A DNA stretch of 13,588 bases from DATBMA01 sp036555105 (GTDB lineage Bacteria > Actinomycetota > Acidimicrobiia > Spongiisociales > ZC4RG35). Positions 7,276 through 13,588 of this stretch are shown in pieces (the stretch's first letter is position 1; each line of letters starts with the position of its first letter). Position numbers and translations under genes: made by a program. The stretch spans positions 1 through 13,588 of the forward strand of contig DATBMA010000034.1 in NCBI GenBank assembly GCA_036555105.1, given 5' to 3'. Below the pieces are notes generated by a model. The model made no database searches, had not been told where the DNA came from, and saw only the letters and a list, made by a program, of their open reading frames with translations.

Positions 7276-7291
7276 CCTTGGTCATCGAACC

Positions 7292-7321
7292 GGTGACGGG
7301 TCAGGTTTAGGTGCTTAAGCT
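7292..7321 (+). promoter_or_regulatory. possible promoter of the M23 gene
   Basis: GGTGAC (7292-7297) and TAAGCT (7316-7321) are 18 bp apart. TAAGCT fits the actinobacterial TANNNT -10, but the -35 matches only through TGAC. It is a weak candidate in the only space available for promoters of the two divergent wall-enzyme genes. A start about seven bases downstream would fall inside the hairpin at 7321-7339, which argues against both being functional in one transcript. Confidence 0.25.
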
Positions 7322-7339
7322 CCCCCTCGGAGAGGGGGG
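7321..7339. promoter_or_regulatory. GC hairpin covering a Shine-Dalgarno-like arm upstream of the M23 gene
   Basis: TCCCCCTC (7321-7328) pairs with GAGGGGGG (7332-7339) around a GGA loop: seven Watson-Crick pairs plus one G-U. The purine arm lies seven bases before an in-frame ATG at 7347 and looks like a strong ribosome-binding site, so folding would hide it. On the other strand the hairpin is about 45-65 bases upstream of the SpoIID gene start. The rest of the 7276-7466 spacer shows no riboswitch consensus that I could match. Confidence 0.45.
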
Positions 7340-7466
7340 ATCAACCATGCGCTTACGGCTGGTTTCCATTGTCGGAACGGGCTTTTCCGGGCCCCGGAGG
7401 AACGCAGCGGCACTAGTCACCGGCCCCCCCCGGGCTCAAGACCGCAGCCGATTTCGCCGATGTTCC

Positions 7467-8519
7467 ATGGCGATGAGGGGGATGGTGGCCGCCGCTTTGG
7501 TCTTTTCACTACTGCCCGCCGGGACCGCCCTGGCGGCCGACGAGATCTATCCCATGGTCTTCCCGGTCGAGGGAGCCCACTATCTGAGCCACAACTTCGG
7601 GGCCGATCGCGGCGATCACATCCACATCGGCGAGGACATCATGGTCTACGGAGTGAAAGGGCTCCCCGTCCGAGCGGCCGCCCCCGGGACCATCGACTGG
7701 ATGCCGGCGACCTCCCCAGGACCGCGCTGCTGTGCTCTCTCGATCGTCCACGACGACGGCTGGGAGACCTGGTACATCCACCTGAACAACGACACCCCCG
7801 GCACCGACGATGGGTTGGGATGGGGGATCGCCCCCGGCATCGCTCCCGGAGTCCACGTCGAGGCCGGACAGGTGATCGGCTATACGGGTGACAGCGGCAA
7901 CGCCGAGGAGGTCGCCCCTCACCTGCACTTCGAGCTCCACCGCCCGGACGGGACCCCGATCGATCCGTATCCATCTCTGGTGGCGGCTGAGGCCTACTTC
8001 CGCCCCCCGTTCCGTGACGACGAAGGCTCAGTACACGAGGACAACATCATCTACCTGTCCGAACAAGGGGTGACCACCGGTTGCGGCACTGAGCTCTACT
8101 GCCCGAGCAAGCCGGTGACCCGAGCCCAGATGGCAGCCTTCCTCACCCGGGCGCTGGAATTGTCGCGGAACGGGCCCAACCCGTTCAGCGACGTGCCCAG
8201 CGGCCTGTTCGAGGACGAGATCGTCGCCATTTACGAGGCCGCCATCACCCAGGGCTGCGCCGAGGCGAGGTACTGCCCTGGCGATCCGGTGAACCGGGGC
8301 CAGATGGCGAGCTTCATCGACCGCGCCTTCGACTTGCCCGATACGAGCGAGCACGGAACGTTCAGCGACGTCGCCGGCATACATGCCGATGCGATAGATC
8401 GCTTGGCCGCTGCCGGGATCACGACCGGCTGCACAGATACCGAGTACTGCCCGTACGACGTGGTGACCCGAGCCCAGATGGCGAGCTTCATCGCCAGGGC
8501 ACTGCAGCTGGGCGGCTGA
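7467..8519 (+). CDS. secreted M23 metallopeptidase with three SLH repeats
   Basis: A 350-residue exported peptidoglycan endopeptidase from the ATG at 7467. Signal peptide about 1-23 (AAALVFSLLPAGTALA). The M23 (LytM/lysostaphin-type) domain spans about 28-165 and has every expected zinc or catalytic residue: H53 and D57 in HIGED, H105 in WYIHLN, and H152/H154 in PHLHFEL. The domain begins right after the signal peptide with no coiled coil or LysM, so it appears catalytically active, not a regulatory LytM factor. Three SLH repeats (183-350) carry Cys pairs C206/C212, C244/C250 and C302/C308. An ATG at 7347 with a strong Shine-Dalgarno would add 40 residues ahead of the signal peptide, but that extension has lower third-position GC, so 7467 is preferred. 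The stop lies two bases from the convergent glycosyltransferase stop. Confidence 0.92.
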   Translation: MAMRGMVAAALVFSLLPAGTALAADEIYPMVFPVEGAHYLSHNFGADRGDHIHIGEDIMVYGVKGLPVRAAAPGTIDWMPATSPGPRCCALSIVHDDGWETWYIHLNNDTPGTDDGLGWGIAPGIAPGVHVEAGQVIGYTGDSGNAEEVAPHLHFELHRPDGTPIDPYPSLVAAEAYFRPPFRDDEGSVHEDNIIYLSEQGVTTGCGTELYCPSKPVTRAQMAAFLTRALELSRNGPNPFSDVPSGLFEDEIVAIYEAAITQGCAEARYCPGDPVNRGQMASFIDRAFDLPDTSEHGTFSDVAGIHADAIDRLAAAGITTGCTDTEYCPYDVVTRAQMASFIARALQLGG

Positions 8520-8528
8520 CCTCAGCCG
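8513..8528. terminator. palindrome joining two convergent stop codons, possible bidirectional terminator
   Basis: CGGCTGA (8513-8519) and TCAGCCG (8522-8528) form a perfect inverted repeat around CC. Each arm contains the stop codon of one convergent gene: TGA of the M23 gene and the minus-strand TGA of the large glycosyltransferase. There is no other space for a terminator here. A T run is absent, so intrinsic termination is uncertain. Confidence 0.4.
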
Positions 8529-11374
8529 AGGCCGGTCAACCTCCGCTCGAGCCCGTCCCAGGTCAGGTCGGCTTGAGCGAGAAAGTCCGTCTCATCACGT
8601 TGCCAGGTGTGGCCGTCCGCATGGCGGCGGAGCACATAGCCGTGGGGGTGGGTTCGATGGACGGTCCCACCGGTGCGGAGCACGTCCTGGATCAGCCGGC
8701 GGTCGACTTCTGAGGAGACCCGTCGCCACCCACCGGCCTCCCAGAGATCCTGGCGCCGGATCATCAGGGTGCCCCCGCCAACTGTGGTCGACGAGGAGTG
8801 GGCGCCACCCCGGAAGCGTCTGATCGTGCGACCCGACTCAGACAAGTAGACGAACTCCGCTCCTTTGCCCACCAGTGTGGCTCCTGACGACTGCAGGGCA
8901 GCGACGAGGTCGAACAGGTGGTCGGGGGCGTACAGGTCGTCGTCATCCACCTTGGTGATCAGGTCCCCGTCCGCCCGGGACGATGCCGCATTCAACACTT
9001 CCCCCAAAGGGGCGCCGGGGTCGGCGAGGACCAACTCGAAGTCGGCCAGCCCGGCCCGCTCTGCCAGGGAGGCGGCCTCGCCAGGCTCGGAACCGTGCAC
9101 CGCGAGGACGAGTTGCAGCGGCATGGTCTGGGCGGCCATGTCAGCCAGCACCTCGGGGAGATACGTGAGCCGGCGGCTTGCCAGCACCACGCTCACAGTG
9201 GGTGGGGCGGGAACTATCAGGTCGGCGGCTCCCATGATCGAGCGCAGGCGAGCCTCGTGGGAGTGAAGCCGCAACGCGGCCCGTCGGGAGTTGACGGTGG
9301 CCAGTTCCCGCTCAGATGGGTCATCCACGCGTTGGGGTGTGAGAGAGGAGATCGCATCGACCAGTTCCGGCCCGAGCAGCTTCTCGATATCGCCGCCGAG
9401 GTCGGCGGCCAGAACGGGTACCCCACACGCCGCCAACCGAAGGAGGAAGGCCGCCCTGGCCGCCGGGCCGGGATGGGACGCGGGGTGATCGACGAACAGG
9501 AGGTCGGGATGCGAGCCGACAAAGCCGGCGACCGAACGGTCGTCGACTGATGATGGAAGCGGGGCCGCCAACGCGGTGATGCCGAGCGATGCGACCCACT
9601 CCGCCGCCTCGGGGCCAGGAGCCTGCCCGCAGAAGACCGCACCCTCGAGCTTGACCGCCACCCTGGTGGGACGCAGGGCGGCAGGTTCGAAGGCCGCCAG
9701 GCTCTGCGGCGGCTCGAGGTTGGAGGCATCGAGCAGCCGACCTCCCGCCGCTTCGATCGTGCCGGCGTCGGCCGGGGGCTCACCATCGAACACCACCAGG
9801 TCGACCCTGCCCCGAGTCTTCCGAAGAGTGGCCGCCCCGCCCCAGTGAAGCCCTGTGCCCATCGGGTCGATCGCTCCATACCCCATCACCACAGGGCCGG
9901 CGGCGGCGGAGGCGGCCGGCGCCAAGGGGCCTGTGGTCGAGATGGTGGCCGGGCCAGAGCCGAGCTTGACCTTTACTCCGGCCCGGAACCAGCGCCCGAA
10001 TGAAGCCAGGTCGCCGGGAGTGCGCACCGCCCGCAGACGGGTGAGCACCTTGCCCAGATCGCCCGCTTCTCGAGGCCCGGTGACGGATCGGGCCGGCGAC
10101 ACTAGGACGTCCTCGGCTCGCAGTCGCCTTGTGCCGAACAGGTCGCCCGCTGCCACCACCGAGCCAAGTCGCTCGGCCCGCCGGGTGGCCCGCACCTTCC
10201 AAGCCCGGATCCCGGGTGTTCCCTCCACCGGGACCTCGACCACTCCCACCCCCCTCATCCCCTCCAGGAGGCGGCCTACCGTTCGGTCGGAGATGGCCAC
10301 GTCGTCTGCTATCTCGATGCGCACCGCCGAGTTCGGATGGTCATCGTCGGTTTGGCCGGCGGCGATGCCGACCCGGGGATCGCCCTGGTATCGAAACGCC
10401 AGCCAGTCCCGGCGGGCCAGGCCAGGTGCGGCCCGCACCCACACGACCAGGTCGTGATGCCTGCTGGCCAGTACCTCGTCGACGAGACGGGCAGTCTGCT
10501 CGGCGTTGGTCGACTCGATCTCCACCACCACCTCGGGGACAGAGAAGGAGCGGCCGGGGGTCTGCCGTCTGAAAGTGCGCTCGGCCACCAATTGCGACAG
10601 CCGTGACCGCTGATCTTCCAGGGCGACCGTCTCACCGGGATCCGGCACCACCCCCAGCCCCTGGTGCCAGCAGAAGGCGCGGCGCTCGGGTACCAGCAGG
10701 CTTCCATAGTTGAACAGCCGGTAGCCGAACTCCGTGTCCTCGCCTCCCCAGCGATCGAAGGACTCGTCGAAACCGCCCACTGCCGCAAACGTCTCCGCCC
10801 CCACTCCGAGATTGCCTGAGGTGACGACCCGGAACAGGTCGTCGTCCGAAGACGTGAGATCGGCGGTGCGCACCATGTGCACCTCGATCCAGTCAGGGGT
10901 CTCTACCCGCCTGCCTGCCATGAGCGTGTCGAGCGAGTCCGCTCCCTCGACGGCGGCAGGCTCCAACCCCTCCGCCTCCACATGACGGCGGAACCCGAGG
11001 GTCGCAACGTCGCCGGCCAGGTGATGCCAGCGGGCATGGGCCTCGGCCCACTCCGGCTCGGGGAGCATGTCGCAGTCGAGGAACAGGATCACCTGACCAG
11101 ATGCTTGGCGAGCTCCGAGGTTGCGGGCCCTGGCTGCTCCGAAGCCGCGTTTCTCCTGGACGAGGCGGATCGGATCGAGCGGCAGCCCTTCGAGCCCGGC
11201 GAGGGGGAACGCCGACCCGTCGTCGACCACGATGACCTCCATCAGCTCCGCTGGGTAGGTCTGCCGCTTCAGCCCCGCCAGGGTCAGGCGCAGCTGCTGT
11301 TCCGCCTGGAAGTAGGGAATGATGACGCTGATCGCCAACTCGGGGGCCCACTCCCCGATCGCGGGCGGGCTCAT
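8522..11374 (-). CDS. multi-domain glycosyltransferase (GT2, GT4-like, GT2)
   Basis: A 950-residue, apparently cytoplasmic protein with no signal peptide or membrane helix. Module one (about 12-240) is a family 2 transferase: ISVIIPYFQAEQQLRLTL, VVDDGS (49-54), FLDCDMLPEPEW with the DxD-type site (99-108), and GGFDESFDRWGGEDTEFGYR (200-219) with the ED acceptor motif. The middle (about 240-720) is less clear; its end resembles the C-terminal half of CgeB/GT4-type transferases, with CGVPVLAADLGGDIEKLL and an Arg/His-rich helix. Module three (724-950) is a second GT2: TVSVVLASRRL, ITKVDDDDLYAPDHL (metal site near 809-813) and GGTLMIRRQDLWEAGGWRRV. The ATG at 11374 sits before the first domain; extending upstream only reads another frame of the sugar dehydrogenase gene. 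It lies 59 bases downstream of that gene and is probably in its operon. Donor sugars are unknown. Confidence 0.85.
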   Translation of the reverse strand: MSPPAIGEWAPELAISVIIPYFQAEQQLRLTLAGLKRQTYPAELMEVIVVDDGSAFPLAGLEGLPLDPIRLVQEKRGFGAARARNLGARQASGQVILFLDCDMLPEPEWAEAHARWHHLAGDVATLGFRRHVEAEGLEPAAVEGADSLDTLMAGRRVETPDWIEVHMVRTADLTSSDDDLFRVVTSGNLGVGAETFAAVGGFDESFDRWGGEDTEFGYRLFNYGSLLVPERRAFCWHQGLGVVPDPGETVALEDQRSRLSQLVAERTFRRQTPGRSFSVPEVVVEIESTNAEQTARLVDEVLASRHHDLVVWVRAAPGLARRDWLAFRYQGDPRVGIAAGQTDDDHPNSAVRIEIADDVAISDRTVGRLLEGMRGVGVVEVPVEGTPGIRAWKVRATRRAERLGSVVAAGDLFGTRRLRAEDVLVSPARSVTGPREAGDLGKVLTRLRAVRTPGDLASFGRWFRAGVKVKLGSGPATISTTGPLAPAASAAAGPVVMGYGAIDPMGTGLHWGGAATLRKTRGRVDLVVFDGEPPADAGTIEAAGGRLLDASNLEPPQSLAAFEPAALRPTRVAVKLEGAVFCGQAPGPEAAEWVASLGITALAAPLPSSVDDRSVAGFVGSHPDLLFVDHPASHPGPAARAAFLLRLAACGVPVLAADLGGDIEKLLGPELVDAISSLTPQRVDDPSERELATVNSRRAALRLHSHEARLRSIMGAADLIVPAPPTVSVVLASRRLTYLPEVLADMAAQTMPLQLVLAVHGSEPGEAASLAERAGLADFELVLADPGAPLGEVLNAASSRADGDLITKVDDDDLYAPDHLFDLVAALQSSGATLVGKGAEFVYLSESGRTIRRFRGGAHSSSTTVGGGTLMIRRQDLWEAGGWRRVSSEVDRRLIQDVLRTGGTVHRTHPHGYVLRRHADGHTWQRDETDFLAQADLTWDGLERRLTGLG

Positions 11375-11433
11375 CCGCCGCCAATCGTTGCCCGGCACCG
11401 CGGCCGCCGGACGAGACTGGCGCGCAGCCTCGC

Positions 11434-13140
11434 TCAACCCGGGACCAGCCTCAGCACAACCCCGTTGGAGGTGACGGCCAGGATCTCGGAGTTGAGGTCG
11501 ACGCCGAACGACAGGATCGCCGAGCCTCGCTCCAGCGATGGCCACTCCCGCCGGTCTTTGGCGGCACCGTCGATGAAGCGCAAGGTCCGCACCCATCTGG
11601 CCAGGTCGCTGTAGATGTATGCGCCGCGTAGAGCCGGGATGGCCGAGCCCCGATACACCATTCCGCCGATCACGGTGAATCCGACAGAGTGCGTGTAGTC
11701 GAGCACCGGCCTCGTCGTCCCCCCCGAAGGGCAGCCGGAGCTCGGCTCGTAACAGATGTTCCCTTCCAGACGGTCCCATCCGAAGTCGACCCCCACCTGG
11801 CCGAGCGAGATCACGTCGACCTCCTCGCGGCGGTCCTGGCCGACGTCACCGACATAGATGCGGTTGGTGGCCTCATCGAATGCGAACCGCCAGGGATTGC
11901 GGAGGCCGAGCGCCCAGACTTCCAAGGCCCCGCCCCCGCCGACAAAGGGGTTGGAGTTCGGGATGCCGTAGTTGCGCCCCGGGTCTGCCGGGAAGTCGTC
12001 ATCGTCGACGTCGACTCGGAGGATCTTCCCCAACATCCGTGAGGGATTCTGGGCATTGTCCTGTGGGTCGCCGCCGCCACCCCCGTCACCCATGCCTATA
12101 TAGAGGAAGCCGTCAGGGCCGAATTCGATCATCCCCCCGTTGTGGTTGGCGAAGGGTTGATCGATGCGGATGATCTGGCGAGCCGATCCGGGACTGGCCG
12201 TGGCGAGGCCGGCCGCGGCGGTGTACTCGACCACCCGGGTGTCACCGCTGGTGTCGGTGTAGTCGACGTACAGCCTCCGGTTGGTGCCGAAGTCGGGGTG
12301 GAGGGCGATCCCGAGCAGGCCCTGTTCTGACCCGGCGGAGACCAGCGATGCCAGGTTCAGGAACACTGTCCTGTTCGACCCCTGCAGCCGCCAGATCGTC
12401 CCCCCCTTCTCCACCACCAACAGGGCCCCGTCAGGCAGGGCGGCCACATTGGTCAGCTGGCCGAAACCGGTGGCGACTTCCGACCACCTAAGGCGGAGGG
12501 GCGCCGGAGTCATGGCGGTCAGGCCCAGTGCCCGTCCCAGGAAAGAGGCCATCTGATCGCGGCGGACGGACTGGTGCGGGCAGAAGAGGGTCCCGGCCTG
12601 GTTGCATCCCTGGGTGATCCCGGCGTCGGCGATGGCATTGACGTTGGGCTCGTGGATCCCCTCGACATCGGCGAATTGGTCGCCGGGGATGGGAGTCAGG
12701 CCGAGCGCCCTGGCCAGGAAGGTGGCCATGTGCTGGCGGGTGACGATGCCCTGGGGGTCGAAGGTGCCGCCCGGGTAGCCATTGGCGATACCTGCCTCGA
12801 ACACCGCATTGATGGAATCCTCGTGAGGGGAGCCTCCGTCGTCCGAGAAGTGGTCGCCGGAGGCGGGCGGGAGATCGAAGGCGCGGGCGAGGAAGCTGGC
12901 CATCTGACCCCGGGTCACCAGGCTCCCCGGGCAGTACTGGCCTTCCCCGCAGCCCTGGGTGATCTCCTCGGCCGTGATCGCCTCGATCATCCCTTCGTGG
13001 GTGTTCCCATCGTCATCCCAATAGGTGCCCCCGGGTGGCGGAGCCGCTCCCGCCGGGAGGGCGGGCACGATCAAAGACACCACGACCGCCAAGGCCGGGA
13101 CGAGCGCGAGTCGACGGTTTCCCCACTTCATGCGGTTCAT
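11434..13140 (-). CDS. secreted SLH-anchored PQQ-type sugar dehydrogenase
   Basis: A 568-residue exported protein. Signal peptide about 1-32 (basic MNRMKWGNRR, hydrophobic core, PAGAA). Three SLH repeats (about 39-208) come first, then a soluble aldose/glucose dehydrogenase-type beta-propeller (about 212-568). Diagnostic blocks are EQGLLGIALHPDF (272-284), FANHNGGMIEFGPDGFLYIG with the putative general-base H333, MGDGGGGGDPQDNAQN with LGKILRVDVD after it, LGLRNPWRFAFD (411-422), YVGDVGQDRREEVDVI and FGWDRLEGN. Relatives oxidise sugars to lactones with pyrroloquinoline quinone as cofactor; sequence alone does not prove PQQ use. SLH repeat one has C64/C70 and repeat three has C179/C187, while repeat two has neither cysteine. 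The ATG at 13140 overlaps the upstream stop as ATGA, which decides this start over the second ATG at 13131. It is followed by the large glycosyltransferase. Confidence 0.92.
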   Translation of the reverse strand: MNRMKWGNRRLALVPALAVVVSLIVPALPAGAAPPPGGTYWDDDGNTHEGMIEAITAEEITQGCGEGQYCPGSLVTRGQMASFLARAFDLPPASGDHFSDDGGSPHEDSINAVFEAGIANGYPGGTFDPQGIVTRQHMATFLARALGLTPIPGDQFADVEGIHEPNVNAIADAGITQGCNQAGTLFCPHQSVRRDQMASFLGRALGLTAMTPAPLRLRWSEVATGFGQLTNVAALPDGALLVVEKGGTIWRLQGSNRTVFLNLASLVSAGSEQGLLGIALHPDFGTNRRLYVDYTDTSGDTRVVEYTAAAGLATASPGSARQIIRIDQPFANHNGGMIEFGPDGFLYIGMGDGGGGGDPQDNAQNPSRMLGKILRVDVDDDDFPADPGRNYGIPNSNPFVGGGGALEVWALGLRNPWRFAFDEATNRIYVGDVGQDRREEVDVISLGQVGVDFGWDRLEGNICYEPSSGCPSGGTTRPVLDYTHSVGFTVIGGMVYRGSAIPALRGAYIYSDLARWVRTLRFIDGAAKDRREWPSLERGSAILSFGVDLNSEILAVTSNGVVLRLVPG

Positions 13141-13588
13141 GCTGGCACGATCCACACATCGATCGAACCAGGGGCCCGGCGCTGCTCGACCGACACCATG
13201 CGCCCGCCCCGCTCGGCCAGGCACGAAAGGTCGAGCTCCTCGGGCTCCACCGGAAAGTCGAAGTAGACAAAGGGTGCGGGCTCCGTGCAGATCGCCTCGG
13301 TTGGCTGCAGCACCTCGACCGACTCGTCGTAGTACAGGAAGCCAACGGTTCCCGGCTCGCGGTTGGTGATCAGACGATCGATGCCCGACCCGTGTGCGAC
13401 CTCGACCGCATCGCGGTAGTTCTCGAAGGGGACGGCCCATTCCCGCCCTGCATCGACCATCCCCACCAGGCACAGCCCGGCCAGGCCGGTGCCGATCGCA
13501 ATCCGGAGCCAGACGGGACGAACCCGTTCGAGCACGTATGCCAGCCCGTGCACGACCACCAGCGCCATCGGCACGACCATGAAGCTGA
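13137..13588 (-). CDS. C-terminal part of a membrane protein, probably a GT-C/GT39-like glycosyltransferase (partial)
   Basis: The frame is open to the right edge of the window, so the N-terminus is missing; about 150 residues are visible. The visible part begins with hydrophobic stretches (VVPMALVVVHGLAYVLE and WLRIAIGTGLAGLCLVGMV), then a soluble tail of about 95 residues with a Rossmann-like DRLITNREPGTVGFLYYDES segment, which ends in GSIDVWIVPA. This layout, a last helix followed by a small extracytoplasmic domain, is typical of polyprenyl-phosphate-dependent GT-C transferases related to ArnT and protein mannosyltransferases. The catalytic loops would be in the missing part, so the family is a guess. 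The stop overlaps the ATG of the sugar dehydrogenase gene (ATGA), indicating one operon. Confidence 0.55.
   Translation of the reverse strand, partial: SFMVVPMALVVVHGLAYVLERVRPVWLRIAIGTGLAGLCLVGMVDAGREWAVPFENYRDAVEVAHGSGIDRLITNREPGTVGFLYYDESVEVLQPTEAICTEPAPFVYFDFPVEPEELDLSCLAERGGRMVSVEQRRAPGSIDVWIVPA

Noticed and set aside
7276..7466. c-di-AMP (ydaO) or c-di-GMP riboswitch between the two wall-enzyme genes
   Set aside because: Wall hydrolases are often controlled this way in actinobacteria, so I compared both strands with the remembered conserved blocks. Only short fragments such as ACCCGTCA matched, not in the required order. A covariance-model scan would settle it.
8013..8516. DNA-level direct repeats in the M23 gene (recurring CAGATGGCGAGCTTCATCG)
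   Set aside because: They coincide with the QMASFI motif at the same place in successive SLH repeats, so protein repeat structure explains them.
11375..11779. 135-residue N-terminal extension of the large glycosyltransferase
   Set aside because: It reads a wrong frame of the sugar dehydrogenase gene; the ATG at 11374 sits just before the first GT2 strand.
13141..13473. N-terminal extension of the sugar dehydrogenase
   Set aside because: It is an out-of-frame reading of the upstream membrane protein gene; a proper signal peptide begins at 13140.

Overview
This is high-GC, gene-dense DNA that most resembles Actinomycetota, probably an Acidimicrobiia-like lineage. The case rests on strong G/C third-codon bias, GTG starts, a likely leaderless transcript, and three secreted proteins with the cysteine-bearing S-layer-homology (SLH) repeats I associate with that group. 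I could not search a database, so the assignment is inference. I see no tRNA, rRNA, CRISPR array, transposase or integrase.

Left edge (1-427): the last PASTA repeat of a truncated protein, then a non-coding stretch with a short tandem repeat, two GC hairpins and a strong sigma-70-type promoter. The promoter places its predicted transcription start on the GTG of a small uncharacterised gene (428-1018, +). Centre-left (797-5098): a minus-strand run of an uncharacterised membrane protein, a polyprenyl-phosphate sugar-1-phosphate transferase and an oligosaccharide flippase, with a divergent ExoA-like glycosyltransferase. These are the initiating, elongating and exporting steps of a surface polysaccharide pathway. 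Centre (5074-8519): two divergent secreted wall enzymes, each ending in three SLH repeats. One is a SpoIID/LytB protein with two peptidoglycan-binding domains; the other is an M23 endopeptidase with all its zinc ligands. Right (8522-13588, -): the end of a membrane protein (probably a GT-C glycosyltransferase), an SLH-anchored PQQ-type sugar dehydrogenase coupled to it by an ATGA overlap, and a 950-residue multi-domain glycosyltransferase.

Taken together this looks like a cell-envelope locus: making and exporting a glycan, cutting peptidoglycan, and displaying enzymes non-covalently on the wall. SLH domains bind secondary wall polymers, so the glycan made here could be the anchor for the three SLH proteins. 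That link is inference. The most unusual signals are the paired-cysteine SLH repeats (eight of nine; both cysteines are lost together in the ninth), the reversed order of SpoIID motifs, the SLH-sugar dehydrogenase fusion, the multi-domain glycosyltransferase, and the leaderless promoter with a duplicated 10-mer.
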